From positions 340,846 through 404,845 of the forward strand of contig JAUIBP010000003.1 of NCBI GenBank assembly GCA_030427735.1: a DNA stretch of 64,000 bases, read 5' to 3'. The position numbers were made by a program, and so were the translations under genes. The notes beneath the pieces are model-generated. The model saw nothing but the letters and a program-made list of their open reading frames with translations. It made no database searches and was not told the origin of the DNA. This document shows positions 36,013 through 46,112 of this stretch, piece by piece. How positions within the stretch are numbered: the stretch's first letter is position 1; every line of letters starts with the position of its first letter. This DNA comes from Bacteroidia bacterium. Lineage in GTDB: Bacteria; Bacteroidota; Bacteroidia; Flavobacteriales; Flavobacteriaceae.

Positions 36013-36810
36013 ATGTCTACCTCTTTATCTAACGAACACATTGAAGAACTAGCAACAGCAGTCACATTGTTGGAATCGCCTAGCATAGCAGCAAAAATTA
36101 CAAGTGCCATTGGCATGCCCATAGAACGTGCCATAGAGACTTTACCTGACGATTGGCAGCAAAAAATTGGAGATATTACACAAAAGTCTTTAACTAAAGC
36201 AGCCGAAGTTGCTATTTGGTCTTTAAGCGATTCTGGACAAGACAAACCCGCTAACCTGTTTCATAAATTCGGAGCGGCTGTTTCTGGTGGTGTTGGTGGC
36301 TTTTTTGGCCTTCCAGGTTTAGCGGTAGAGCTTCCTGTGTCTACCACAATCATTTTGAGGTCTATTGCAGATATTGCCAGATCGCAAGGCGAGTATTTAA
36401 ATACAACTGAAACTAAATTGGCCTGTATAGAAGTTTTTGCTCTAGGCGGTAATGATGAGTCTGATGACCACTTAGAAAGTGGTTATTTTGTAATTCGCGC
36501 GGCATTGGCCAAATCGATTACCGAGGCTACCCAATTTATCGCCACCAAAAAAATTACCGAAGAAAGTGCACCTGCTTTAGTAAAACTTATAGCACAAATT
36601 GCTACGCGTTTTAATATTTTGGTGACCGAAAAAGCTGCTGCCCAAGCCATTCCAGCCATAGGCGCGGTAACAGGTGGACTTATAAATACCATTTTTATTG
36701 ATCATTTTCAGAAAATGGCCAAAGGGCATTTTATTATGCGAAAATTAGAACGGATTTACGGCACCGAACTTACTAAAACTTGGTACCATAAAATTCTGGA
36801 ACTTAATTAA
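36013..36810 (+). CDS. EcsC family protein
   Basis: 265 residues. EcsC family pattern: early helices, a glycine-rich hydrophobic stretch (AAVSGGVGGFFGLPGLAVELPVSTTIILRSIADIAR class) and a later GAVTGGLINTIFIDHFQKMAKGHF. In Bacillus EcsC accompanies an ABC transporter; the Gram-negative role is unknown. Overlaps the convergent BASS transporter by four bases. Confidence 0.85.
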   Translation: MSTSLSNEHIEELATAVTLLESPSIAAKITSAIGMPIERAIETLPDDWQQKIGDITQKSLTKAAEVAIWSLSDSGQDKPANLFHKFGAAVSGGVGGFFGLPGLAVELPVSTTIILRSIADIARSQGEYLNTTETKLACIEVFALGGNDESDDHLESGYFVIRAALAKSITEATQFIATKKITEESAPALVKLIAQIATRFNILVTEKAAAQAIPAIGAVTGGLINTIFIDHFQKMAKGHFIMRKLERIYGTELTKTWYHKILELN

Positions 36811-37781
36811 TTTTGTACTGATTGTTTACGTTCTAATCGGGATGCAATAATACTTATAATAAATATCTGCGATGCATGAAACAACATTAAAGGCAACAAG
36901 ATAACACTAGAGCCTACCGTATTTTTAAATAGTATTTTATAAAAAATTGTACCGTGAACTAACGATTTTTTTGTTCCACAAAACTGAGCCGTAATGCGGT
37001 CTTCCCTATTAAATTGTAATTTTTTTGCAATAAAACCGATAAGATAAAACACGATAAAAAACAGCGAAATTACTAAAACAAAAAGCAGTACCAGGTCTAA
37101 CACATTAATCCCGCTAAACACCTTATTATAAAACGATTCCGAAAAACTTTTATAAATAACCAATAAGATAACAGATTTATCGAAAGTGCTTAATTGTTTG
37201 CTGTATTTTAATGCTAAGGCATGGCCGTAACGCTGCAACAAAACTCCTAGAATTACAGGTAAAATAATTCCAATAATCAAATTGAAATATATAGACGTAT
37301 AATCAAAATCTGCACCCGATTTTTCTACAAAAAGTCCTACCCATAACGGAGTGACTACAATACCTATTATTCCCGAAATACTCGCATTAAAAATAGCGGC
37401 AGGCACATTACCTTTAGCCACCGAAACCATAACTACAGAAGAAGATACTGTAGAAGGCAATGCTGCCATAAACAATATAGCTAACCAAAACTGATGTTGC
37501 TCTACGGTTTGTAAAAACGGATACCATAATAATACCAACAAAGGGAATATTATAAATGTGGATAATTGCACTAAAACATGCAACTTCCAATTATGCAATC
37601 CACTTTTAATTTGTTGCGGACTTAATTTTAATCCGTAAAAAAAGAAAATTAGAAAAAAACCTACAGCACTGATTTTTGATATCGGTAGCGGGCTAGTTGG
37701 TATTCCAAACTCAGGAAAAAAATAAGCAATAATAATCGTTATTATAATTGCTAAAACAAATCGATCTATTTTAAAAGCCAT
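36807..37781 (-). CDS. Bile acid:sodium symporter family protein (YfeH-like)
   Basis: 324 residues with about nine to ten membrane helices, a BASS/SBF-like carrier. Typical elements: FFLIFFFYGLKLSPQQIKSGL in the N-half and the crossover motif region AALPSTVSSSVVMVSVAKGN, then an SGIIGIVVTPLW repeat. Substrate unknown; members carry organic anions with sodium. It lies between EcsC and the pectinase block on the same strand as the latter but 85 bases away. Confidence 0.88.
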   Translation of the reverse strand: MAFKIDRFVLAIIITIIIAYFFPEFGIPTSPLPISKISAVGFFLIFFFYGLKLSPQQIKSGLHNWKLHVLVQLSTFIIFPLLVLLWYPFLQTVEQHQFWLAILFMAALPSTVSSSVVMVSVAKGNVPAAIFNASISGIIGIVVTPLWVGLFVEKSGADFDYTSIYFNLIIGIILPVILGVLLQRYGHALALKYSKQLSTFDKSVILLVIYKSFSESFYNKVFSGINVLDLVLLFVLVISLFFIVFYLIGFIAKKLQFNREDRITAQFCGTKKSLVHGTIFYKILFKNTVGSSVILLPLMLFHASQIFIISIIASRLERKQSVQN

Positions 37782-37866
37782 GCACTTAAATATTAACGCT
37801 AAATAACGTAATTTTTAAATACATGGCTTTATTTTAAGCAATATTTTTAAGTATACTTCCCTGTTT

Positions 37867-39219
37867 CTATTTAATGTTTTTACCGTTAACCACAACGTTT
37901 TTAAATGTCACGCCGTCAATAATACTTGTGTTATATTCTGCATTTTTTGCTGTGATATTTAAATTTTCGAATGTAAACTTAGACAATTTATCGTATTCAG
38001 TAATTTTCATATCAAAAAACACATTACAGTCCAGAGTAATATTTTTCATCGTAATATGATCCGAGTAAGACAACGGGACATCTGGTCTTCCTTTTAAATC
38101 AAAAAATTGTGTCCAAGGCTTTATATAAATCATACTATTGGCTTGTCCTTTTATATTTTCGACTGTAATATATTCGTAATGCTGTGGCGTATCTGGTCTC
38201 ATTTTTAACCAAAGTAAACGCTTGGCTTCGTTAACCTCGCAATTGCGCATAACTATATTTTTATTGTGAATAGACTCGCTTCCGCAGGTTAAAGCCGAAT
38301 GGCAAAACCCGAAAGTGCAATCTTCAATAATAATATTTGTGTTTTCACCATTATTGGTTTGGGTGTCTGCCCAAGGGCCTTTTCCGCCTTTTAGTGCAAT
38401 CGCATCGTCATTTACAGCCATATAACAACCTTTAATTAAAACATTCGAACAGATATCTAAATCGATGGCATCGGTACTTGGTGCTTTTACTGGTTGATGT
38501 GGCGAAAAAATATGAAGATCTAAAATTTTAATATTATTACATTGGTAATAATGACTGCTCCAGAACCCGGCATTTATAAGTTTAACATCTTGCAATTGCA
38601 CATTATTACACTGCCAGATAAACACCAAACGCGGTCTAGATACTTCTAAATTGGTACACTTAGGATTTTCTTCGCGGCGTTGCCAAAAGGCTTTCCAAAA
38701 TTTAAGTCCGTTTCCATTTATAGTACCTGTTCCCGAAATGCTAAAACCGTCTACATTGTATGCATTTACCAAAGCTGCAAAATAATAAATGCTTTGCCCT
38801 TCCATGCGCGATGGTATTTTAGGATAATTTTTTATATCGTCAGACCCTTTTAATACCCCTTTGTCTGTAAGGTGTAAATGCGTATTGGGTTTAAAAAACA
38901 ACGCGCCACTTAAAAAAATCCCTTCTGGTATTACAATAACACCTCCTCCATTGTCGCTAGCCAAATCGATTACTTTTTGAATAGCTTCGGTTTGTAAAAC
39001 TGTACTATCGTTTTTAACACCATGTTTTGTAATATCGTATTGGGTTCCTAAATCTTCAAGCTTTACTTTGGTGGTATCTTTAAACCAATCCGGAATAAGA
39101 CTGCCGTCTGGAAAAACATCAGATTTAGATTGCGCTAAAACTATATTAGAGATAGAAAACAATACAACAAAAACGATAATTGATGTTTGTATTTTTTGAT
39201 TTTTAATATTAGTAATCAT
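37867..39219 (-). CDS. GH28 polygalacturonase-like pectinase (1)
   Basis: Secreted (signal peptide ending VLAQ) right-handed beta-helix of 450 residues. Catalytic-region motifs diverge in the usual exo-GH28 way: STDAIDLD in place of NTDG, NDDAIALKGGKG with the paired Asp, CHSALTCGSES in place of GHG, and LWLKMRPD in place of RIK. GH28 enzymes hydrolyse galacturonan or rhamnogalacturonan; chain specificity cannot be read. It overlaps the upstream GH28 gene by 11 bases, so translation is coupled. Last gene of the LamG-pectinase operon. Confidence 0.88.
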   Translation of the reverse strand: MITNIKNQKIQTSIIVFVVLFSISNIVLAQSKSDVFPDGSLIPDWFKDTTKVKLEDLGTQYDITKHGVKNDSTVLQTEAIQKVIDLASDNGGGVIVIPEGIFLSGALFFKPNTHLHLTDKGVLKGSDDIKNYPKIPSRMEGQSIYYFAALVNAYNVDGFSISGTGTINGNGLKFWKAFWQRREENPKCTNLEVSRPRLVFIWQCNNVQLQDVKLINAGFWSSHYYQCNNIKILDLHIFSPHQPVKAPSTDAIDLDICSNVLIKGCYMAVNDDAIALKGGKGPWADTQTNNGENTNIIIEDCTFGFCHSALTCGSESIHNKNIVMRNCEVNEAKRLLWLKMRPDTPQHYEYITVENIKGQANSMIYIKPWTQFFDLKGRPDVPLSYSDHITMKNITLDCNVFFDMKITEYDKLSKFTFENLNITAKNAEYNTSIIDGVTFKNVVVNGKNIK

Positions 39220-40591
39220 ATTCGTTTGGTGGATTTTGTTTTAGTTGTTCTTTGTTAAACTGCACTGTTTTTCCATTTATTTCTAAGCCTTCAAAAGTGA
39301 TCGTATTGGCATAATCTACAAAAGTATCTCGTCCTGCGGTCTCTACTTTCATATTTTTTATATGAATATCGGTTACACTTTTATCTGGATGCCCTTTTAT
39401 ATACACACCATAATTATTAGCTTTTTTACAGCTTACAGCATTCAAATGTATGTTTTTTATTGTAGTTGGGTATCCTGTACCTTCATTGTGATAATTAGAA
39501 GTAATCATGAAACAGTCTAATACCTCGCCAAAGGTGACGTTGTTTACAAAAACATCTGAAATTTGTCCGCCACGATCCGGATTGGATTTTAAATATACAC
39601 CCCTTTTTACATAACCAGCATAATCGCAATCTTCAACAAAAACATTACGTACACCAGAAGACATTTCGCTACCCATAACTACAGCATGCAAACCTTTAAA
39701 ATGACAATTTCTAATTATAATATTTTCACTAGGTCTGTTCATTTTACGGCCTTCATGATCGCGACCTGCTTTAATAGCCACATTATCGTCGTTATTATTA
39801 AAAGTGATATTTTCTATTAAAATATCTTTAGAATATTCTGGGTCTATACCATCGTTATTTTTATTTTGGGCATCATATTTTAAGCCTCTAAGAGTCGCAT
39901 TTACGCATTTTAACAAATGAACGCACCAGAATGGCGAATCTTCTATTTTAACATCTTCAATTAAAATATTTTTGCATTCGAATAACTGAATTAAATGCGG
40001 TCTTAAATAATGCCCTTTTCCGAATTGACGCTCTTTAAAAGGAACACCTTTATGGTTCATATCTCGCGAAAGCAATTGATCATCTTTTTGTAGTCCATGC
40101 CATTTTGCAAAGGTTTCGGAAGCTTCACCATCTATAGTACCTTTTCCCGTAATGGCTATATTTTCCTTCTGATAGGCATAAATAAACGGACTGTAATTGT
40201 ACAAAATAGTGCCTTCCCAACTCGTTAAAACAGATGGATAAGCATCAGGATTAGATGTGAATTTTAACGTAGCACCTTCTTGAATTTCTAAATTTAAATG
40301 ACTTTCTAAGTGAATTGGCCCTTCTAAAAAGTAAGTCCCTTTTGGTACCATTACTTTTCCTCCGCCAGCTGCTTTGCACGTCGCTATTGCGGCATCGAAT
40401 GCCGGTTTGCTGTTGGTTGTTCCGTCGGGAACGGCACCATAATCTAAAACCGAAAAAGAGCGGTCTGGAAATGAAGGCGGAATAATTCGTGCTAAAATCT
40501 CGCTTTTAGTATCTAGTTTTTCTTGCGCCAATCCTACAAAAGACCAACCGCAGCACAACAAAATACAATATAGTATGGCTTTAAATTTCAT
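39209..40591 (-). CDS. GH28 polygalacturonase-like pectinase (2)
   Basis: 460 residues, signal peptide ending GLAQE. Beta-helix with NNDGIDPE, NNDDNVAIKAGRDHEG (paired Asp), HAVVMGSEMSSG (His of the GHG site replaced by LHA context) and YLKSNPDRGG (Lys/Arg of the RIK site). These resemble exo-acting GH28s that take uronate or substituted ends. Eleven bases separate it from the next gene upstream; it overlaps the downstream GH28 gene. Confidence 0.9.
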   Translation of the reverse strand: MKFKAILYCILLCCGWSFVGLAQEKLDTKSEILARIIPPSFPDRSFSVLDYGAVPDGTTNSKPAFDAAIATCKAAGGGKVMVPKGTYFLEGPIHLESHLNLEIQEGATLKFTSNPDAYPSVLTSWEGTILYNYSPFIYAYQKENIAITGKGTIDGEASETFAKWHGLQKDDQLLSRDMNHKGVPFKERQFGKGHYLRPHLIQLFECKNILIEDVKIEDSPFWCVHLLKCVNATLRGLKYDAQNKNNDGIDPEYSKDILIENITFNNNDDNVAIKAGRDHEGRKMNRPSENIIIRNCHFKGLHAVVMGSEMSSGVRNVFVEDCDYAGYVKRGVYLKSNPDRGGQISDVFVNNVTFGEVLDCFMITSNYHNEGTGYPTTIKNIHLNAVSCKKANNYGVYIKGHPDKSVTDIHIKNMKVETAGRDTFVDYANTITFEGLEINGKTVQFNKEQLKQNPPNEYDY

Positions 40592-40602
40592 TTATAAGTG
40601 GT

Positions 40603-42318
40603 TTATTTGAAGCTTACTGCATCATTGGCAACTTCGTTATTAAGTTGTGTTACAGCAGAAAGATCTTGCCCTTCCTTTGCCTTTAAAACGATATTAGCAT
40701 TTCCTGATCCACCAATTTTAATGGCTTCTTGACTATCGGTATTAAACGACGTAGTATCCAGCTCTAAGTCTTTGGTATTAAAAATGGTAAACGCATTAGA
40801 CTGATTTACTTCTAAATGAATATTTTTAATTTTAACATCTGCAGCATCAATAATTGTAAAGCCATTATCGGCTACAATTTGCATATTTTCAATGGCAATA
40901 TGCTCTAAATTCATTTCTGGTAAACCTTGCAAAAACACAGCTTGTTTAGCGCCATTAATGGTGACATCTTTAATTGAAATGTTTTTAAACTGAGGCGTTT
41001 CTTCGGTTACAGGAATGGCTTCGGTAGATGCTTGCATGCCACCTTTTTCCATCATTTCGGAAACCGATAAGCCCCCGTAATACAAATTAAAGGAAATGGC
41101 ATTGGTTGGAATGTCTATCATACGAATATCAGAAATAAATACATTTTCCACGACTCCACCACGACCGCGCTTACTTTTAAACCTTAAACCGACATCGGTA
41201 CCAATAAACATACAATTAGAAACATGCATGTTTTTTACACCGCCAGACATTTCGCTACCAACAGTTACGCCGCCATGCCCATGATACACGACATTATTGC
41301 GAATTATAATATTTTCGGTGGATACAGCTCGGTTTCTGCCATCTTCATCCTTTCCGGACTTTACACAAATAGCATCGTCTCCAACATCAAAACTAGAATG
41401 CTCTACAATAACATTTTTACAGGACTCCACATCTAATCCGTCGCCATTTTGAGAATACCACGGATTTCTTACCGTAATGTTTCTCACAATTAAATCTTCT
41501 ACCATTAATGGATGAATATTCCACGCGGCAGAATTTTGAAACACAGGCCCATCGAACAACACACGCTTACTGTTTTGAATACTTACCATAACAGGTCTAA
41601 GAAAAACCTTAATGGCTTCAAAATCTTCCTTGCTAGTTAAATCTTTTCTTACGTTTAATTCGGCGCCTTCTTCTGCTAAACGATATGTTTTTGAAGGATA
41701 CCAGATTCTATCTTCGTGCACATAACCGCCAGAAGCTACTTTTTTCTTCCACTGGTTGGCCGTTAATTTATCGCGTTTTACATGTCGCCAAGCATCGCCA
41801 GAACCATCCCAAATACCTTCACCTGTAAAGGCAACATCTTCTACATGTTTACCATAAATAGGCGATATACAGCGCCAAGTGTCTAAACCTTCGAAACTGG
41901 TTTCTATAATAGGATATAAATTTTTATCTGCCGAAAACTTAATCAAGGCGCCACTTTCGGCATGTAATTCTAATTTACTTTCTAAAATAATAGGCCCTGT
42001 AAGCCAAATACCTGGAGGAATAACTACAGTACCTCCGCCTTTTTCGCTTACTGCAGCTATAGCTGCTTTAAAAGCTTCTGTGTTTAAAGTAACACCATCG
42101 CCAACCGCACCGTAATCGGTAAGTTTTACTTTAAAATCTGGAATATTAGGTGCATTTACATCTGGCATATTAAACTCGACAGCATTTGTAGCCACAACCG
42201 ACTGTTTGGTTATTGATTCTGCTTCAGATGTTTTTGAAGCAGACTCACTACAGTTTGTAAGTGTTAAACTACATACCGCCATGTACGCAATTGCAATTGG
42301 TATAGAAATTCGTTTCAT
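40603..42318 (-). CDS. GH28 pectinase lipoprotein (3)
   Basis: 571 residues from the ATG at 42318, a lipoprotein (lipobox LTNC), so surface- or periplasm-anchored. GH28 motifs: NGDGLDVES, GDDAICVKSGKDEDGRN, the intact GHGGVTVGSEMSGG and LRFKSKRGRGG. This is the most canonical of the three, with a long C-terminal beta-helix extension (residues about 480-571). Likely exo-polygalacturonosidase. Same operon as the other GH28 genes and the secreted pectate lyase. Confidence 0.92.
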   Translation of the reverse strand: MKRISIPIAIAYMAVCSLTLTNCSESASKTSEAESITKQSVVATNAVEFNMPDVNAPNIPDFKVKLTDYGAVGDGVTLNTEAFKAAIAAVSEKGGGTVVIPPGIWLTGPIILESKLELHAESGALIKFSADKNLYPIIETSFEGLDTWRCISPIYGKHVEDVAFTGEGIWDGSGDAWRHVKRDKLTANQWKKKVASGGYVHEDRIWYPSKTYRLAEEGAELNVRKDLTSKEDFEAIKVFLRPVMVSIQNSKRVLFDGPVFQNSAAWNIHPLMVEDLIVRNITVRNPWYSQNGDGLDVESCKNVIVEHSSFDVGDDAICVKSGKDEDGRNRAVSTENIIIRNNVVYHGHGGVTVGSEMSGGVKNMHVSNCMFIGTDVGLRFKSKRGRGGVVENVFISDIRMIDIPTNAISFNLYYGGLSVSEMMEKGGMQASTEAIPVTEETPQFKNISIKDVTINGAKQAVFLQGLPEMNLEHIAIENMQIVADNGFTIIDAADVKIKNIHLEVNQSNAFTIFNTKDLELDTTSFNTDSQEAIKIGGSGNANIVLKAKEGQDLSAVTQLNNEVANDAVSFK

Positions 42319-42430
42319 AATAAATTTCTGCTTTGGGATTTGATGGATGGATAAACTGAAATAATGACCACAAAAATCTTTGTATCTCATCAATACCAAT
42401 TTACCCATGCATCTTTTTAAGTATATCTGA

Positions 42431-45226
42431 TTATTCTACTATTATTTTTTGAAGGTGAACCACCTGTTTGCTAGCTGCATCTCGAATTTGTAAAATAAAT
42501 ACCCCATGCGCATTGATGGTAATCTCTTGGGTTGTTTGCCCTTGGAACGTTCCGTTTGCGATAGCTTTTCCTAATAAATCGTAAACCGTATACTCGGCAT
42601 CTGCCATGGTTTGATTGGTTTTTACAGAAAAAGTTCCTGTGTTTGGAATTGGCCAGACTTTAAAATCAGATACTTTTTTAGAATCTACAGAAAGTGATTT
42701 ATAACCACTAAGGACGTTTATTGTACGTGTCATGCTATCACCTTCGGCATCGGTAACGGTAAAGTTAAAGGCCGCAATACCTTTTGTTTCTGGCGTAAAT
42801 GTAGCGATGTGATCGGCCAATGTTACCGAACCATTTTCTACATCAGAAATAGTGTAACTAGGTGCAGCTTCAAACCCTCTGGATAACGCTTTTAAATCGA
42901 TGCTAATCGCTTGACCAATTTCCGACTCAAAATGCGGTTTAGACATCCATTGTAAATACCTATCTAAATTAGTATACCCATCGCCATTAGTATCGGCATT
43001 GGCATCGGAGAAATCGCCAGAAGCTGAATTTACATTCGTTCCAATAACCTCTTCCCACCAGTTTGGTAATCCGTCTAAATCACTATCCCAAGATGAGCTT
43101 CTGCTTACTTCCGGATAATCTTCGTAGCCCCCAACATCCGACTCATCGTCTGGAAACCCTGGCTTTCCTGTAACGCTTCCGGTGTATGTATATGTTCCGG
43201 TTAATGTTTCTGTAATGATACGCTGATCGTGATCATCGAAAATAGGTTGATTACACCCAACATCCGATAAAACAATTTTATATGCATGTGTAGCAGACTG
43301 TGTTGTTACATACGAAGGAAAAAAAGGTTCGTCTACAAACGTTTCGTACTGCTCGGTAGCTCCATTAGTATATCGTGTACGTCGGCCTTTCTCCTGACTT
43401 GATTCATCAAAATATCCAGGCATTACGTTACCATCAAAATAACAACGTTGCATGCCCATACCTACATTTTCGTGCTCGGCAGTAAATGCATAAAACAGTT
43501 TAGAACCTGCTCCTGGTTTGTAATAATTATTCACAAAATTAACCTCTTTTGTACCGCCATCGGTAGTTCTAGAGCCCCAATTATAAACAACATTATTAGT
43601 GATATCCATTAATCCGGCATAATAACCACTACCGTCTAAACCACCACCAAGGCTCCAGTTTCTTCCGTAGTTATGTGCTAATAAATTATGATGAAAACTA
43701 CCTATATCGCCACCGATAGTCGCCGCATAACCATGCTCTGTACCTTGTGGATAATTTTGGTGTCCTGCAGCATTTAAAGCTTCAGAAATTAGGGTACGCT
43801 GTAACGTAATGTTTTTACCACCACGCGAGCTAAACGATTCGTCTATCGTCCAACTAATAGAACAATGATCTATAATACTGTGGTCGGCTCCTGTTAAGCC
43901 CATACCGTCAAAAGTTCTTCCGCCTCCCAATCGCACTCTCACATGCTGAACTATGGCGTCGTTACCTGTAATACCAAACGGTGCCGATTTTATGGTAATT
44001 CCTTTGCCTGGTGCTGTTTGTCCTGCAACGGTAACATAAGGCTGACTCAACACTAAACGCGACTGCAGTTCTATAACTCCAGATACATTAAAAGCAATAG
44101 TTCTTGGCCCGATATCGTTAGTTACAGCAGCGCGTAAACTTCCAGGGCCACTGTCGTTTAAATTAGTAACATAAACTACTTTTCCGCCACGACCACCACG
44201 TGCAAAACGACCATAACCTTCGGCGCCAGGAAAGGCCAATTGTGCAGGTCTGAATCGCCACACATTACCTTTAACAATGTCGTTATCTGCCAAAACTTGA
44301 TCGACTCTCCAATAATAAGTATCGCCAGTGTATAATCCGTTTAATTGGTAAGACGAATTTGAAGGATCTTGACTCCCCATATAACTACTAGATTCTATAG
44401 TTGCATTGGCAACTTCGTCGGCATCCATTCCAAAATAAATTTGCTGGGACAAAGCCGATTCGGTAGGCGTCCATTGTAAAAGTACCCCTTCAGAACTCAA
44501 TTCTACATGTTCGTTATTATGACTTGGTATAGGGTCTTTAGCCTGATAAAAAATATTAGGTGTATTTAACTCAAAACCATTAATCATCACGTTTTTAACA
44601 TCTTCACTTCCAGAAAGCTCGGCTGAAAATGTAATTACAACATCTTCATTCGCTTCGGCTACAAACTTTAAATACACCGATTTTGCCTCTGCCGATGTTG
44701 CTGCACGCACCGTAGGAACAACATCATCATACTCCAAATTATTATTTACCAACACATCTATTGGGCTATAAGTATACGTATCGCTTGAAGTCTGATTTAA
44801 AAATACCAATAACGAATGTTCTCCAGCTGCCAATCCGCTTAAACGGAATTCAATCTGCCCGCCTTCATCGGCGTTTCCATCTTTAACCGTAATACCATCG
44901 TTAACTAACTTACCGTCTTCAGATGCCTGTATTCCTGTTTTATACCAGCTAGATCCCAATTCGCGACCTTTATCGCCTATTCTGGATACGGTAAATGTAA
45001 TACCATTTTCTGTTTTACTGCTAGAATCTCCGCCCGACAAAAGCCACGACGTGTACCCTATTTGATTTACTTCGGAACTAGGACGTCCTGGTTGATCGAA
45101 ATCCATTTTCACTACAGGATTTTGTGCATGAAGTTGTGTTGCCGAAAACAAACCAACAACCCCAAGGGCTGTAACTAATTGTTTGATTCGTTTTGGATTG
45201 TGTTGTTTAAAATAATTAAAACTCAT
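42431..45226 (-). CDS. Secreted multidomain pectate lyase (PL1) with T9SS tail
   Basis: 931 residues. Signal peptide ends LHAQ. N-terminal beta-sandwich (to about 240), possibly carbohydrate-binding. A fibronectin-III-like domain (about 245-330) with VLLQWTPTESALSQQIYFGM follows. The PL1 domain starts LAFPGAEGYGRFARGGRGGK and has IIDHCSISWTIDESFS and NNVVYNWGSRT. A thrombospondin-3-like calcium segment (DLDGLPNWWEE; ADTNGDGYTNLDRY), an Ig-like domain and a C-terminal type IX sorting domain (FKVWPIPNTGTFSVK, VYDLLGKAIANG, IRDA) complete it. It cleaves homogalacturonan by beta-elimination outside the cell. Confidence 0.92.
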   Translation of the reverse strand: MSFNYFKQHNPKRIKQLVTALGVVGLFSATQLHAQNPVVKMDFDQPGRPSSEVNQIGYTSWLLSGGDSSSKTENGITFTVSRIGDKGRELGSSWYKTGIQASEDGKLVNDGITVKDGNADEGGQIEFRLSGLAAGEHSLLVFLNQTSSDTYTYSPIDVLVNNNLEYDDVVPTVRAATSAEAKSVYLKFVAEANEDVVITFSAELSGSEDVKNVMINGFELNTPNIFYQAKDPIPSHNNEHVELSSEGVLLQWTPTESALSQQIYFGMDADEVANATIESSSYMGSQDPSNSSYQLNGLYTGDTYYWRVDQVLADNDIVKGNVWRFRPAQLAFPGAEGYGRFARGGRGGKVVYVTNLNDSGPGSLRAAVTNDIGPRTIAFNVSGVIELQSRLVLSQPYVTVAGQTAPGKGITIKSAPFGITGNDAIVQHVRVRLGGGRTFDGMGLTGADHSIIDHCSISWTIDESFSSRGGKNITLQRTLISEALNAAGHQNYPQGTEHGYAATIGGDIGSFHHNLLAHNYGRNWSLGGGLDGSGYYAGLMDITNNVVYNWGSRTTDGGTKEVNFVNNYYKPGAGSKLFYAFTAEHENVGMGMQRCYFDGNVMPGYFDESSQEKGRRTRYTNGATEQYETFVDEPFFPSYVTTQSATHAYKIVLSDVGCNQPIFDDHDQRIITETLTGTYTYTGSVTGKPGFPDDESDVGGYEDYPEVSRSSSWDSDLDGLPNWWEEVIGTNVNSASGDFSDANADTNGDGYTNLDRYLQWMSKPHFESEIGQAISIDLKALSRGFEAAPSYTISDVENGSVTLADHIATFTPETKGIAAFNFTVTDAEGDSMTRTINVLSGYKSLSVDSKKVSDFKVWPIPNTGTFSVKTNQTMADAEYTVYDLLGKAIANGTFQGQTTQEITINAHGVFILQIRDAASKQVVHLQKIIVE

Positions 45227-45254
45227 TTTCGGTTAATAATTTAGTTACTATTAA

Positions 45255-46007
45255 TTAGTTAGGTGATGTTATAGCCAAAGGCAAATTAAATGCTGAACTG
45301 TCTAAAACATCTGGACTTATGGTAATGCTGTAAATACTGCCTTTAAACCATGATTTTTTATTTAATCGTACGCCCACAGACGTTTGGCCCGTTTGGATAG
45401 GCGAAAAATGAAACGCTTCTGTTAACTCTTGCTTGCCATTTACATAAGTAGACAAACTATTGGGAGTAACAACAAGTGCTACATGATACCAAGCTTGGGT
45501 AGTATGTTGCAAACGCTCGTCTATAAGCGCCTTTTTTTCGTGTTTAGATTTTACAAATCCATCAAAATACCATTGGGCATTTTCATTTCGAATTTCTAGT
45601 AGCATCCGATCATCAGATACTTCACCTATATGTAGTATGCGCTGCTCGAAATCACCATCGGCATCAGGGCTAAAAATCATTTCTATTGTAAACGATGTCA
45701 ATCCTTTTAACGGCATGGCATCTAAAAACAAGGCATCATCTATACCGTTAAAATGTACTGCTTTGCCAAATGGCGATGCCACTACAGTAGGCTGACCAGA
45801 AATGGAGCTTGACATGACACCTTCAGCTAATAATTCTGAAATTTGCCATGTAACGGCTTTTGTTTTTAATGCTGCTTGCGAATAACCCAATTGAACACTC
45901 ATAACCAAAATGAGACCTAACAAACGAGCATAATGAGGTCTTTCATTACATCTGGTTTTATAGTTCCTCCCAAATATGACAGCGCTATTCAGTTTTGGCA
46001 GCATCAT
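45255..46007 (-). CDS. LamG/concanavalin-like domain protein of the pectinase operon
   Basis: 250 residues. A hydrophobic signal (LLGLILVMSVQLGYSQ) is preceded by an unusually long N-terminal stretch, so the true start may be later. The rest is a LamG/concanavalin A-like jelly roll: AVHFNGIDDALFLDAMPLKG, FTIEMIFSPDADG, WYHVALVVTPNSLSTYVNGK, FKGSIYSITISPDVL. Probably a carbohydrate-binding or enzyme-accessory protein. First gene downstream of the LacI-type operator at 46068. Confidence 0.75.
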   Translation of the reverse strand: MMLPKLNSAVIFGRNYKTRCNERPHYARLLGLILVMSVQLGYSQAALKTKAVTWQISELLAEGVMSSSISGQPTVVASPFGKAVHFNGIDDALFLDAMPLKGLTSFTIEMIFSPDADGDFEQRILHIGEVSDDRMLLEIRNENAQWYFDGFVKSKHEKKALIDERLQHTTQAWYHVALVVTPNSLSTYVNGKQELTEAFHFSPIQTGQTSVGVRLNKKSWFKGSIYSITISPDVLDSSAFNLPLAITSPN

Positions 46008-46067
46008 TTTTTAAATTGATAATTTTTTCACATTAAAATTGCTAAATATACAAATTCAAAGCACAAA

Positions 46068-46081
46068 TGCAATCGATTACA
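46068..46081 (-). promoter_or_regulatory. LacI-type operator before the LamG-pectinase operon
   Basis: TGCAATCGATTACA, the best match to the consensus; 61 bases above the LamG start and 30 bases below the stop of the FGGY kinase gene. Confidence 0.6.
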
Positions 46082-46112
46082 CTGTTAAATTAAATACCAA
46101 TTTTAAAATAAA